DNA of 31,153 bases from Lachnospiraceae bacterium UBA1721 (GCA_002317155.1 DCIR01000064.1:1-31153); one strand, 5' to 3'; counted from the first letter of the stretch, positions 7,936-15,423 are shown. A program made the numbers and translations. Notes: generated by a model not told the origin, from the letters alone.

Positions 7936-9012
7936 ATGAATGATATGAAAGACAGAATTTATGTATGCCACACCTTTTATCATGTGTATGTGGCACTCTT
8001 AAAGGAATATAACCTCCCGAAGGAAAAGCACGGAAATGCTACGATTGTTCTCAGTAAGATGTCTACGGATTTTGGTGATTTTGATGTGAGACTTCGTAAA
8101 AATCCTATGCTTGAGGATGTCATTATATATGACGAGAAGAGGGATGTGGATATACCTGAAGTTTGGAAATATCACGAGTATCAGAAGAACCCGATAAAGA
8201 GGATTATCTATAGAATCAAATATACGAAGGCATACGGAAAGTCACAGGAAAAACTTGTTCCGGTTGATTTTAAGGAATACAAAGAGATATATGTATTCTG
8301 TGATTCTGATCCTATAGGTTTTTATCTGAATTACAAGCATATATATTATCACTCTGTTGAGGATGGACTTAACAGTATAAGAAATGTTGACCATGCTCAT
8401 TTTGATAATCAGGGTGGCTTTGCATTCAAGGCATTTATGTCTAAGCTCAATCTGTTTTTTATTCAGAATGGATACGGCAGATACTGTATTGATGTAGAGG
8501 TCAATGAGCTAAAAGGTATAGCTGAGCGTCCCAGGAATATGATTGAGGTTCCGAGAAAGCAGTTGGAGCTTGCATTAAATGAAGAGCAAAAGCAGCAGAT
8601 TATAGATACTTTTGTAAGCGATATAACAGAGCTGACCAATCAGGTGTCGGAAGCCGGCTCGGATAAGTACATACTTATTTTGACAGAGCCTTTGTGCACA
8701 GATTTGAATGTAAGGCGTCAGCTTTTTGCAGACCTTATTGAAAAATATGAAAAAGAAGGCAAGGTAATAATTAAGCCTCATCCGAGGGATGAATTGAATT
8801 ATTATAAGGAATTCCCTGATTATATGGTGATAGCACCTCAGATACCTATGGAAATACTTAATTTCCTGGCGGAGAACTTTTTTGAAAAGGTTGTATCAAT
8901 ATATACAGACATCAATGGAATTCGATTTGCGAAAATCAAGGAAAGACTCGGACATGATTTTATGGATAAGTACGAGGAACCCGAGATTCACAGAAAGTAC
9001 AAGGATCTGTAA
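7936..9012 (+). CDS. Putative glycosyltransferase, GT52/sialyltransferase-like
   Basis: A 358-residue soluble protein without signal peptide or membrane helix. Its N-terminus (RIYVCHTFYHVYVALL) resembles the first Rossmann strand of bacterial lipooligosaccharide or capsule sialyltransferases (GT52 and relatives), which start with an ICxTxxH-like motif. Two further family-like motifs are visible: VEDGL at 141-145 and IKPHPRDELNYY at 279-290, where the HP pair normally contacts the CMP-sugar, followed by a Ser/Thr strand SIYTDING at 321-328. That supports a glycosyltransferase of this fold; donor and acceptor are unknown. The ribosome binding site is poor (GAGAAG about 11 nt upstream). The gene sits between queA and the PilZ operon with no glycan cluster around it, so its partner pathway is not evident. 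Confidence 0.62.
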   Translation: MNDMKDRIYVCHTFYHVYVALLKEYNLPKEKHGNATIVLSKMSTDFGDFDVRLRKNPMLEDVIIYDEKRDVDIPEVWKYHEYQKNPIKRIIYRIKYTKAYGKSQEKLVPVDFKEYKEIYVFCDSDPIGFYLNYKHIYYHSVEDGLNSIRNVDHAHFDNQGGFAFKAFMSKLNLFFIQNGYGRYCIDVEVNELKGIAERPRNMIEVPRKQLELALNEEQKQQIIDTFVSDITELTNQVSEAGSDKYILILTEPLCTDLNVRRQLFADLIEKYEKEGKVIIKPHPRDELNYYKEFPDYMVIAPQIPMEILNFLAENFFEKVVSIYTDINGIRFAKIKERLGHDFMDKYEEPEIHRKYKDL

Positions 9013-9018
9013 AGTTTC

Positions 9019-9047
9019 TTGTTAAAGACAATGCTGTTTGGTATAAT
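9019..9047 (+). promoter_or_regulatory. Promoter of the PilZ/acyl operon (TTGTTA-N17-TATAAT)
   Basis: TTGTTA at 9019-9024 and a perfect TATAAT at 9042-9047 are separated by 17 bp. The start point would be near 9054, giving a leader of about 70 nt before the PilZ gene. This makes the six-gene unit from 9125 to 14313 independent of the gene upstream. Confidence 0.72.
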
Positions 9048-9085
9048 TTATAAGATTGGCACTTGATGGTTTGGTGTTTTTAATT

Positions 9086-9116
9086 CGGATTTAGGGGCAA
9101 ATAAATCCGGGAAAGG
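9086..9116 (+). promoter_or_regulatory. Leader hairpin abutting the ribosome binding site of the PilZ gene
   Basis: A perfect 8-bp stem (cggattta at 9086-9093 with taaatccg at 9102-9109) closes an 8-nt loop ggggcaaa. The Shine-Dalgarno stretch GGGAAAGG (9109-9116) begins at the last base of the stem and ends 8 nt before the ATG. The geometry would suit translational control of the operon's first gene. There is no U tract, so it is not a terminator. Confidence 0.5.
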
Positions 9117-9124
9117 TATGTGGT

Positions 9125-9469
9125 ATGGGCGATAACGAGAGAAGAAAATCAAAGCGCATGCAGATGGAATCAAAGCTTGTAATCAAGAGACTTGATGGTG
9201 GTGTTGATGAGGAAGTAAGCATTGAAGTTGTCGACGTTTCTAAGAGCGGTGTAGGCTTCGTTTGCAGCAATCCTTTGCTTATTGGCGCTGTATATGAGTC
9301 GTTCCTTACGATTTGGACCAAGGAAGTTCTTCATGCATTCCTTCAGATTGTAAGAATCGAATTAAAGGAAGATAAATACTTCTATGGAGCAACATTTGTG
9401 GGTATGCCCGAGATGGATGCAGCAAGAATCGAAGTATATCAGACTATCAGTGAGAATGAAATTCAGTAA
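9125..9469 (+). CDS. PilZ-domain protein (probable c-di-GMP receptor)
   Basis: A 114-residue single-domain protein. Both halves of the c-di-GMP binding signature are present: RxxxR as RKSKR at residues 7-11 and DxSxxG as DVSKSG at 37-42, followed by the beta-barrel strands of PilZ. Such stand-alone PilZ proteins change conformation on binding c-di-GMP and act on partner proteins. There is no signal peptide or membrane segment, so it should act in the cytoplasm. It is the first gene after the promoter at 9019-9047 and its stop is 17 bp before the acyl-AMP ligase, so it is co-transcribed with the lipid-type enzymes downstream. The idea that it controls them allosterically is inference from this linkage. 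Confidence 0.88.
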   Translation: MGDNERRKSKRMQMESKLVIKRLDGGVDEEVSIEVVDVSKSGVGFVCSNPLLIGAVYESFLTIWTKEVLHAFLQIVRIELKEDKYFYGATFVGMPEMDAARIEVYQTISENEIQ

Positions 9470-9486
9470 TTGCAGTTAGGTGTATT

Positions 9487-11415
9487 ATGCGCGACGGATG
9501 TGATTATAATGTAAACGAATATGTGCGCGAAAAAGTTGCCCTGCTTGAAAAGAGTGACAAAGATATGAAATCTATCTTTAGACTCATGACAAGAGAGCAG
9601 GATAAGATTTTTTCTGAGAGCAATGACGGTTACTTAATTACTAAAATTACATACGGAGAGTTTAGAAGTCGTACCGAGCAGATGGCCGGCACTCTTAAGT
9701 CGGTGCATGAGTCAGCTCCGCAGGGGCAGTTTATCGGCATTTATATGAATAATTGTCAGGAGTGGCTTGAGATATTCTGGGGACTTATGATTTTAGGCTA
9801 CAGACCTCTTCTGATGAATACCAGAATGAGCATTGAACTGCTTGAAGATATAATTGTGCAGTATAAAGTTGCTGCGGTTATATCTGACAGTAAGAGCTTT
9901 TCTGTTAACACTGTAATGCTTGAGGATATCAAAAAGCAATTTGATTCGTCTTCACCGGTGTCTGCTGAATCTGAAGGATGGGCGAATGAATTTGCTCTTA
10001 TGTCTTCCGGAACAACGCATAATGTAAAGCTGTGTATTTACAACGGTGAGACTATGTACTATCAGATAAGTGATAGTGCACAGATAATTCAGCGTTGCAA
10101 GGCAATAAAGCAGCATTATCAGAATCACTTAAAGCTGCTTACATTTTTACCTTTTTACCATGTATTCGGCTTAACAGCTGTATATATGTGGTTTAGTTTC
10201 TTTGGATGCACATTTGTATTCTTAAGAGATATGTCTTCGGATACAATCCTTAATACCGTAAGACGCCATAAGGTTACACATATTTTCTCTATTCCGCTTT
10301 TGTGGGATACGGTTTATGACACCGTATTGAGAACAGCAAAGGAAAGAGGCGAGCTCGATAAGCTTATGAAGGGTATCAGAGTTGCCAACAAGCTTTCCGG
10401 TGTACCTGTATTGGGGAAGGCTTTCAGTAAAAAAGCTTTCGCGTCTGTAAGAGAACAGCTTTTCGGTGACAGCATCAGATACCTGATTAGTGGTGGAAGT
10501 GCTGTGTCATCGGATGTGCTTTCGTTTTTTAATGCAATCGGATATCCGATTTCCAATGGATACGGAATGACGGAGATTGGTATAGCGTCTGTTGAGTTGT
10601 CCGGTAAGAATGCGGTACGTAACAGCAAATCCGTAGGTAGTCCTTTTTCTTCGATTGAGTATAAACTTGCTGAGGACGGAGAACTTCTTGTAAGAGGAGA
10701 AACCATGGCGGATACTGTCATGGAAGGCGGAGTTGTTGTTGATAAGACCGAAAACGGATGGTTCCATACCAACGATCTTGCAAGTGAAATTGATGGAAGA
10801 TTCTATATCCTCGGACGCAAGGATGATGTTATTATCGGACCTTCGGGCGAGAATCTTAATCCGGATGTCTTAGAGGATAAAATCAGAATCGATGGAGCTG
10901 AACAGGTATGTATTGTTAATATGAAAGTCGGACAAAACAAACTGCCTGTACTCATAGTAAAAGTTAAGTATTATGCTTCTTCCGAGTTGATGAAACAGGT
11001 TGAAGCCGATGCTTATAGCAGACTTAAGGAGCTTTCTTTGGATTCTGTTATAGGTAAGGTTATTATCACAAGAAGCGATCTGTTGGAGAGCAACGATTTT
11101 AAGCTTAACAGAAAAAATATAGCTGCCAGACTTGAATCCGGAAGCATTGTATGCGCAGATCCCGAGAAGGATGTTGTGAATACTACAGAGCTTACGGCTA
11201 AGATAATTGAGATATTTGCCAAGGTGCTTGGTAAAACGACTGAAGAAATTCAGCCGAATTCGAATCTCATGTATGATCTTGGCGGCACCAGTCTTGATTA
11301 TTTTTCTATCGTCATGGAAATTCAGAAGGAATTTTCAGTAAATATTACTCAGGATGGCGATCAGTATTTTAAGACCGCAGATGAATTTGCGGAATATATA
11401 GAGAAAAGCAGGTAA
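9487..11415 (+). CDS. Acyl-AMP ligase fused to a C-terminal acyl carrier domain
   Basis: A 642-residue two-domain protein. Residues 1-550 are an ANL-superfamily adenylation domain: A3-like SSGTTHNVK at 173-181, LPFYHVFGLTAVY at 221-233, SGGSAV at 335-340, GYGMTE at 358-363, TND with Asp-430, GRKDD at 443-447, and a C-terminal Lys in KLNRKN (539-544). Residues 565-642 are a phosphopantetheine carrier domain with LGGTSLDYF, the modified Ser being 602. The expected chemistry is activation of a carboxylic acid as acyl-AMP and loading onto its own carrier arm. The motif A3 normally reads SGTTGxPKG; here the glycine is His and the PKG is VKL, so substrate or activity may differ. Second gene of the PilZ operon; the next start is 6 nt after its stop. 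Fatty acid is the likeliest substrate given the neighbours, but an amino or aryl acid is not excluded. Confidence 0.88.
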   Translation: MRDGCDYNVNEYVREKVALLEKSDKDMKSIFRLMTREQDKIFSESNDGYLITKITYGEFRSRTEQMAGTLKSVHESAPQGQFIGIYMNNCQEWLEIFWGLMILGYRPLLMNTRMSIELLEDIIVQYKVAAVISDSKSFSVNTVMLEDIKKQFDSSSPVSAESEGWANEFALMSSGTTHNVKLCIYNGETMYYQISDSAQIIQRCKAIKQHYQNHLKLLTFLPFYHVFGLTAVYMWFSFFGCTFVFLRDMSSDTILNTVRRHKVTHIFSIPLLWDTVYDTVLRTAKERGELDKLMKGIRVANKLSGVPVLGKAFSKKAFASVREQLFGDSIRYLISGGSAVSSDVLSFFNAIGYPISNGYGMTEIGIASVELSGKNAVRNSKSVGSPFSSIEYKLAEDGELLVRGETMADTVMEGGVVVDKTENGWFHTNDLASEIDGRFYILGRKDDVIIGPSGENLNPDVLEDKIRIDGAEQVCIVNMKVGQNKLPVLIVKVKYYASSELMKQVEADAYSRLKELSLDSVIGKVIITRSDLLESNDFKLNRKNIAARLESGSIVCADPEKDVVNTTELTAKIIEIFAKVLGKTTEEIQPNSNLMYDLGGTSLDYFSIVMEIQKEFSVNITQDGDQYFKTADEFAEYIEKSR

Positions 11416-11421
11416 CCGGAT

Positions 11422-12699
11422 GTGAATTATTTGTTTATCTGGTTTACAAAAATAACCGGTTGGGTTGCTCAGAAGATATTCTTCAGAACAAAGATTTATT
11501 ATGAAGATAAAAAGGTTCAGGGCAGAAATATTAAGGGACCGGCTATCATTATTTCAAATCATACGTCGATTGTTGATTTTGGAGTATTGTTCTTTGTGTT
11601 CTTATGGAGAACGCTTCATTTTCAGGTTGCGGAAGTATTGTATCAGAAGCCTGTTCTTAAGTATTTTCTTAAGTGGGCCGGTTCAATATACGTTGACAGA
11701 AACAGCTTTGATTTTTCATTTGTTGATAAATCAAAAGAGATTCTTGAAAAAGGTGGAGTGGTAGGTATATTCCCTGAAGCAAGAATACCGCTTAAGACTG
11801 AAAAGACACCGTTGCCTTTTAAGACAAGTGCGGCTTATTTGGCATATATGAGCGGGATTAAAGTAATCCCCGTGGTTGTTAACGGTAATTATAATTTCAA
11901 GCATCGTGCAAGAGTGCTTATCGGAACTCCGTTTTATGTGAGTGAGATGTGGGATCCCAATAAGAATCGTAAGGATAATCTTTCAGAGATTTCGGAGAAG
12001 ATTCGCAAGCGTATTGCAGGAATGATGAAGGAATTAAAGAAAAGAGAGGAAAGAGATAGCCTCCGTCCTCCTTTTTACTATTTCCATTTTGACATGTGTA
12101 AAATCCAGTCTGCATTGCCTGCACTTGTATGGTTCAGACCCAAGACTGTATATACAACACCCGCGGCAAAGCGCAAATATAAAGAAGGTGTACTGTTTTA
12201 TTCAAACCACACATGCTTCAGAGATCCGATGTATGTAATGCTGGGAATCTGGTACAGAAGGGTTCATTTCATTACATCACAGGAGATTATGGATAACCCG
12301 AAAATGCATTTTGTATTTTCTAAGGTTTTTAGAGCCATACCTGTTGACAGAGGCAATACCAGTCTTGGTTTTATGAAGAGAGTCACTCAGTTTTTGGAGG
12401 CAAAATGTGCACTGTGCATTTTCCCGGAGGGACATATTAATACCAGTGAGGATATTGTTGGCAGCTTTAAGAACGGAGCGGTTCTCATGGCTGTTAAGGG
12501 TAAGGTTCCGCTTGTACCGTTGTATGTAATGAAGCGTAAGCACTGGTATAACAGACAGGTTATGTTTCAGGGAGAGGCTATCGACATTGTTAAGATGTAC
12601 GGCAGCACACCTACAATGAGTCAGATTGAAGAGGCCGGAAGGCTTTGCAGAGAGCGTGAGCTTGAGCTTGCAAAGCTTGCGGAAGAATATTGGAAATAA
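11422..12699 (+). CDS. Tandem PlsC-type acyltransferase (two domains)
   Basis: A 425-residue protein containing two successive lysophosphatidic-acid-acyltransferase (PlsC/AGPAT) domains. Domain 1 has NHTSIVD (His-47 and Asp-52 of the HX4D catalytic motif) and FPEARIP at 117-123 in place of FPEGTR. Domain 2 has NHTCFRD (His-263, Asp-268) and the better conserved FPEGHIN at 334-340. PlsC enzymes move acyl chains from acyl-ACP or acyl-CoA to glycerol-phosphate-type acceptors at the membrane face. Ordinary PlsC has one domain and about 240 residues, so this is a duplication or fusion. The start is GTG 11422: the overlapping ATG at 11420 runs straight into TGA. It lies between the carrier-fused ligase and a free ACP, which fits use of an ACP-bound acyl donor. 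Confidence 0.88.
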   Translation: MNYLFIWFTKITGWVAQKIFFRTKIYYEDKKVQGRNIKGPAIIISNHTSIVDFGVLFFVFLWRTLHFQVAEVLYQKPVLKYFLKWAGSIYVDRNSFDFSFVDKSKEILEKGGVVGIFPEARIPLKTEKTPLPFKTSAAYLAYMSGIKVIPVVVNGNYNFKHRARVLIGTPFYVSEMWDPNKNRKDNLSEISEKIRKRIAGMMKELKKREERDSLRPPFYYFHFDMCKIQSALPALVWFRPKTVYTTPAAKRKYKEGVLFYSNHTCFRDPMYVMLGIWYRRVHFITSQEIMDNPKMHFVFSKVFRAIPVDRGNTSLGFMKRVTQFLEAKCALCIFPEGHINTSEDIVGSFKNGAVLMAVKGKVPLVPLYVMKRKHWYNRQVMFQGEAIDIVKMYGSTPTMSQIEEAGRLCRERELELAKLAEEYWK

Positions 12700-12711
12700 C
12701 AGGGAGTATTT

Positions 12712-12960
12712 ATGGATAGAAGTCAGATTTTGAATGAATTGAAAGAGATGCTCAGAACTATAGAAGGACATGATGACAAGGTTATTGATGCAGCTACAGA
12801 GGAGAGTTCTCTTAAGAATGATTTAGGACTTAATTCAATAGCAATGCTTTATATTATAATTGTTATCGAAGAGAAATATGATATCAGTTTTGAAAACAGT
12901 CATATGGACGATTTCAAGACTATGAAACAGGTAATTGATTTTATCGAGCAGGAAAGCTAA
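12712..12960 (+). CDS. Free acyl carrier protein
   Basis: An 82-residue acidic carrier protein with the phosphopantetheine attachment motif DLGLNSIAM (Ser-42), followed by helix III-like sequence EEKYDISFEN. The motif departs from the DSLD of the fatty-acid-synthase ACP, so this is probably a dedicated carrier rather than the primary AcpP. GGGAG lies just upstream of the start. It is the second carrier module in this operon besides the one fused to the ligase, and the following gene begins 4 nt after its stop. Confidence 0.92.
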   Translation: MDRSQILNELKEMLRTIEGHDDKVIDAATEESSLKNDLGLNSIAMLYIIIVIEEKYDISFENSHMDDFKTMKQVIDFIEQES

Positions 12961-12964
12961 AGAT

Positions 12965-13402
12965 ATGAAATGGACAGTTCGCGAAGGCAAATTTGGAGAT
13001 ATGGTCAGAGTGCGATGCATCGATCAGTTTGAGCATTATGGCGTGTATGTCAGTGATAAAGAGGTTATTCAGTTTGGTAAAAATCCATCACTGAGACTTA
13101 ATGTATCGGAAGCGGATGTTCGTGTTTTAAGTACCGATATCAATGAATTCAGGAACGGAACTTTTCCTGAATTTGCAGATATGGGATTTACTGAAAAGAG
13201 GAAAAGATTCAGTCCTGAGAAGACCGTTGAACTGGCCAGATCGAGGATTGGAGAGAGTGGATATAATATTATCCACAATAATTGTGAGCATTTTGCTTAC
13301 GAGTGTGTTTTTGGCAAGAAGTATTCTTCTCAGGAGGAGAAGGTGCGTACTGCAATCAAAAATACTGCGATGGGAAAAATAATTAAAGGGGACGAGTCTT
13401 AA
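12965..13402 (+). CDS. LRAT/NC-domain protein (NlpC/P60-like cysteine acyltransferase fold)
   Basis: A 145-residue protein resembling the lecithin:retinol acyltransferase (NC) domain, a circularly permuted NlpC/P60 fold. The catalytic pair is visible: His-24 in FEHYGVYVSDKEVIQFG and Cys-107 in YNIIHNNCEHFAYEC. Eukaryotic members are thiol acyltransferases or phospholipases that take an acyl chain from a phospholipid; bacterial members are largely uncharacterised. No signal peptide is present, so it is cytosolic. ATG 12965 is chosen because AGGA lies 11 nt upstream and the longer in-frame extension would overlap the ACP gene. The stop and the start of the hydrolase overlap as TAATG, implying translational coupling. 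Alternative role: protease or amidase of the same superfamily. Confidence 0.82.
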   Translation: MKWTVREGKFGDMVRVRCIDQFEHYGVYVSDKEVIQFGKNPSLRLNVSEADVRVLSTDINEFRNGTFPEFADMGFTEKRKRFSPEKTVELARSRIGESGYNIIHNNCEHFAYECVFGKKYSSQEEKVRTAIKNTAMGKIIKGDES

Positions 13403-14313
13403 TGGCCCAGACATTATCTAATAAAATATTTGATAAAGTGTTTGCACCCGGTTTAGACCCCGCATTGGATGAAGTTGATTTGACAATCACACATTATGCA
13501 CCTTATGCAGATAAGATTAATGAGAGCATAAGCTTTCTCAGAACTCTGAATTGGAAAAAAATCACTATGAAGAGTTTTGATGATACTGAACTTGTTGCTC
13601 AAATGCATGATGTGGGTAGCGATAAGACGATTGTGATTTGTCATGGTTATAAGTCGCATTACTTTGGAAACACTTCATGTGCCGCTAAATATTTTACTGA
13701 AAATGACTATAACATTATTCAGATAGTATCGCGCGGACATGGGGAGAGTGGCGGAGATTATATCACCTTTGGTGAATATGAATCCAAAGATCTTCTGATG
13801 TGGATTGATAAGTTCGAGAAAGAACTGGGATTAAAAAAGATGATAATATATGGTATTTCGCTTGGCAGTAATACCGTTATGAGAGCATCTGAATACATTC
13901 GAAGCAGTGCTGTTAAGGCGCTTATTCTCGACTGTGGATTTTCTAATACCAGACAGACTCTGATAGATCAGCTTAGAAATAAGGCAAAGCCTCATTGGGG
14001 CGGTTTTATGGTCTTTGTAGGCAAACCGTATATAAAGAAGCTGCGTGATATCGGAGTAAAACGTGGTGGCTTTGATATTTACGAGGGAGATACCGTAGAA
14101 TCTATTAAGAAGTCTCAGGTTCCGTCATTCTTTATTCATGGCAGAAAGGATAAGACGGTACCGATTATCAATACAATAAACAATTACGAGGCATGTCCTA
14201 ATAAAAAGGAATTGTTTATTGCAGAGGATGCCGATCACGGAGCAGGTTTTGCGGCAGGCGGACAGGAGCTTGAAGAAAAACTGATGGCATTTCTTAATGA
14301 GTGCGGAATGTAA
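13402..14313 (+). CDS. Alpha/beta hydrolase (Ser nucleophile)
   Basis: A 303-residue alpha/beta-hydrolase-fold protein of the kind annotated as lysophospholipase or cinnamoyl ester hydrolase. The catalytic triad can be placed at Ser-153 (GISLGS), Asp-250 (HGRKDKTVP) and His-279 (EDADHG). The oxyanion HG is at 81-82 and the RGHGESGG strand-loop at 111-118. There is a hydrophilic N-terminus with no signal peptide. It is translationally coupled to the LRAT-like gene (1-nt overlap) and ends the operon. A role as thioesterase or lipase releasing or trimming acyl groups is inferred from context. Confidence 0.85.
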   Translation: MAQTLSNKIFDKVFAPGLDPALDEVDLTITHYAPYADKINESISFLRTLNWKKITMKSFDDTELVAQMHDVGSDKTIVICHGYKSHYFGNTSCAAKYFTENDYNIIQIVSRGHGESGGDYITFGEYESKDLLMWIDKFEKELGLKKMIIYGISLGSNTVMRASEYIRSSAVKALILDCGFSNTRQTLIDQLRNKAKPHWGGFMVFVGKPYIKKLRDIGVKRGGFDIYEGDTVESIKKSQVPSFFIHGRKDKTVPIINTINNYEACPNKKELFIAEDADHGAGFAAGGQELEEKLMAFLNECGM

Positions 14314-14341
14314 GGTTTAGAAATATAAGGTTTAGAAATAT
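14312..14341. repeat. Two perfect tandem copies of a 15-mer
   Basis: The 15-mer aaggtttagaaatat occurs at 14312-14326 and again at 14327-14341, the first copy beginning inside the TAA stop codon of the hydrolase. It looks like a recent slippage duplication. Confidence 0.9.
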
Positions 14342-14360
14342 AAAATTGGGAAAAGAAAAA

Positions 14361-14408
14361 ACTTATAAAAGCACTTATAAAAGCACTTATATAAGTACTT
14401 ATCAGAGC
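14361..14408. repeat. Four tandem copies of a 12-mer
   Basis: Unit acttataaaagc: copies at 14361-14372 and 14373-14384 are identical, 14385-14396 reads acttatataagt (a perfect palindrome) and 14397-14408 reads acttatcagagc. The array lies in the 157-bp spacer before degV and may include or space its promoter. It is too short and lacks spacers, so it is not a CRISPR. Confidence 0.88.
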
Positions 14409-14470
14409 ATAAGATGTTTATTGTATCTATGATACGTATACATAAATTATTGTAACTAAGGAGTATTAAA

Positions 14471-15403
14471 ATGGGAAATTTTGTAGTAATTACAGACAGC
14501 AGTAGTGATCTTACAAAGGAAATCAGAGAGCGTTTTGATATTGAGTATGTACCCGGTCATATTACTCTTCCTGATGGAAAGGTAGTGCCTCAGCTTCTTG
14601 AGTGGACTGATGATTACCCTCGCAAGGATTTCTATGCAAGAATCAGAAAGGGTGAGGTATATTCAACTTCTCCTGCAAGCCCTGCTGAGTACGCAGAGAT
14701 TTTCAAGAAGTATGTTATGGAAGGTAAGGAGATTATCAGCCTTTCTATTTCAACTGCTTTAAGCGGAACCTATAACTTTACTACTGAAGCTAGGGATATG
14801 GTACTTAAAGAGATTCCCGATGCTAAAATTTATTGTATTGATACCCTCAGATATTCATCTCTTCAGGGTCTTATGGCTGTATATGCAGCAATGCTTCGTG
14901 ACGAAGGCAAGACTGCTGAAGAAACTTATAACTGGCTTGAGGATAACAAGAACCGTTTCCATTCTATGGGATGGGTTGATGACCTTAAGTTCCTTGCTGT
15001 AAAGGGTCGTATGTCAAATGCTAAGGCATTCATGGGAACTCTTATCGGAATTAAGCCTCTCGGAGAGAACAGTAGCAGCGGACTTACTACTATTATAGGT
15101 AAGGCTAAGGGTGCTAAGGCTGGATTTGAAGCAAGCCTTCGTTACATTGAGGAAACCATTGAGAATCCTCAGGATCAGATTGTTTTTGTAGCTACAACTG
15201 ATCGTGAAGAGGATACTCTTAAGTATAAGCAGATGATCGAGGAGAGAATCAAGCCTAAGGAAGTTATTCTTACCTATGTATTCCCTTCTTGCGGCGTTAA
15301 CATCGGACCCGGACTTATGTGCGCATATTATGTAGGAAAGCCTATCTCAGATGATATGAAGGCTGAGACAGACCTTATGACATCTATTCTTGAGAAAAAG
15401 TAA
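14471..15403 (+). CDS. DegV-family fatty acid-binding protein (FakB-like)
   Basis: A 310-residue DegV protein. DegV/FakB proteins bind one fatty acid and present it to FakA for phosphorylation. Family landmarks: VVITDSSSDLTKEI at the N-terminus, YSTSPASPAEYAEIFKK near residue 65, SISTALSGTYNFTTEA near 95, and VKGRMSNAKAFMGTLIGIKPL near 175-200. Length is standard. A strong AAGGAG lies 8 nt before the ATG. It is followed by the FakA-like kinase after 20 bp, the classic two-component arrangement. Which fatty acid (saturated or unsaturated) it prefers is not readable. Confidence 0.92.
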   Translation: MGNFVVITDSSSDLTKEIRERFDIEYVPGHITLPDGKVVPQLLEWTDDYPRKDFYARIRKGEVYSTSPASPAEYAEIFKKYVMEGKEIISLSISTALSGTYNFTTEARDMVLKEIPDAKIYCIDTLRYSSLQGLMAVYAAMLRDEGKTAEETYNWLEDNKNRFHSMGWVDDLKFLAVKGRMSNAKAFMGTLIGIKPLGENSSSGLTTIIGKAKGAKAGFEASLRYIEETIENPQDQIVFVATTDREEDTLKYKQMIEERIKPKEVILTYVFPSCGVNIGPGLMCAYYVGKPISDDMKAETDLMTSILEKK

Positions 15404-15423
15404 AAGGTGAGGGCTTCGAACTG

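Noticed and set aside
9054..9124. c-di-GMP riboswitch upstream of the PilZ gene
   Set aside because: The leader is only about 70 nt, and lacks the two-helix GEMM core; only one simple hairpin is present.
12277..12771. 164-codon frame antisense to the tandem PlsC gene
   Set aside because: It spans the end of one coding gene and the start of the next, has no ribosome binding site and no recognisable motif.
14361..14408. Possible CRISPR array
   Set aside because: The 12-bp units are directly adjacent with no unique spacers and no cas genes are nearby; it is a simple tandem repeat.
14312..14408. Attachment site or transposon scar suggested by repeats
   Set aside because: The repeats are strictly tandem and AT-rich, with no integrase, terminal inverted repeats or tRNA nearby.
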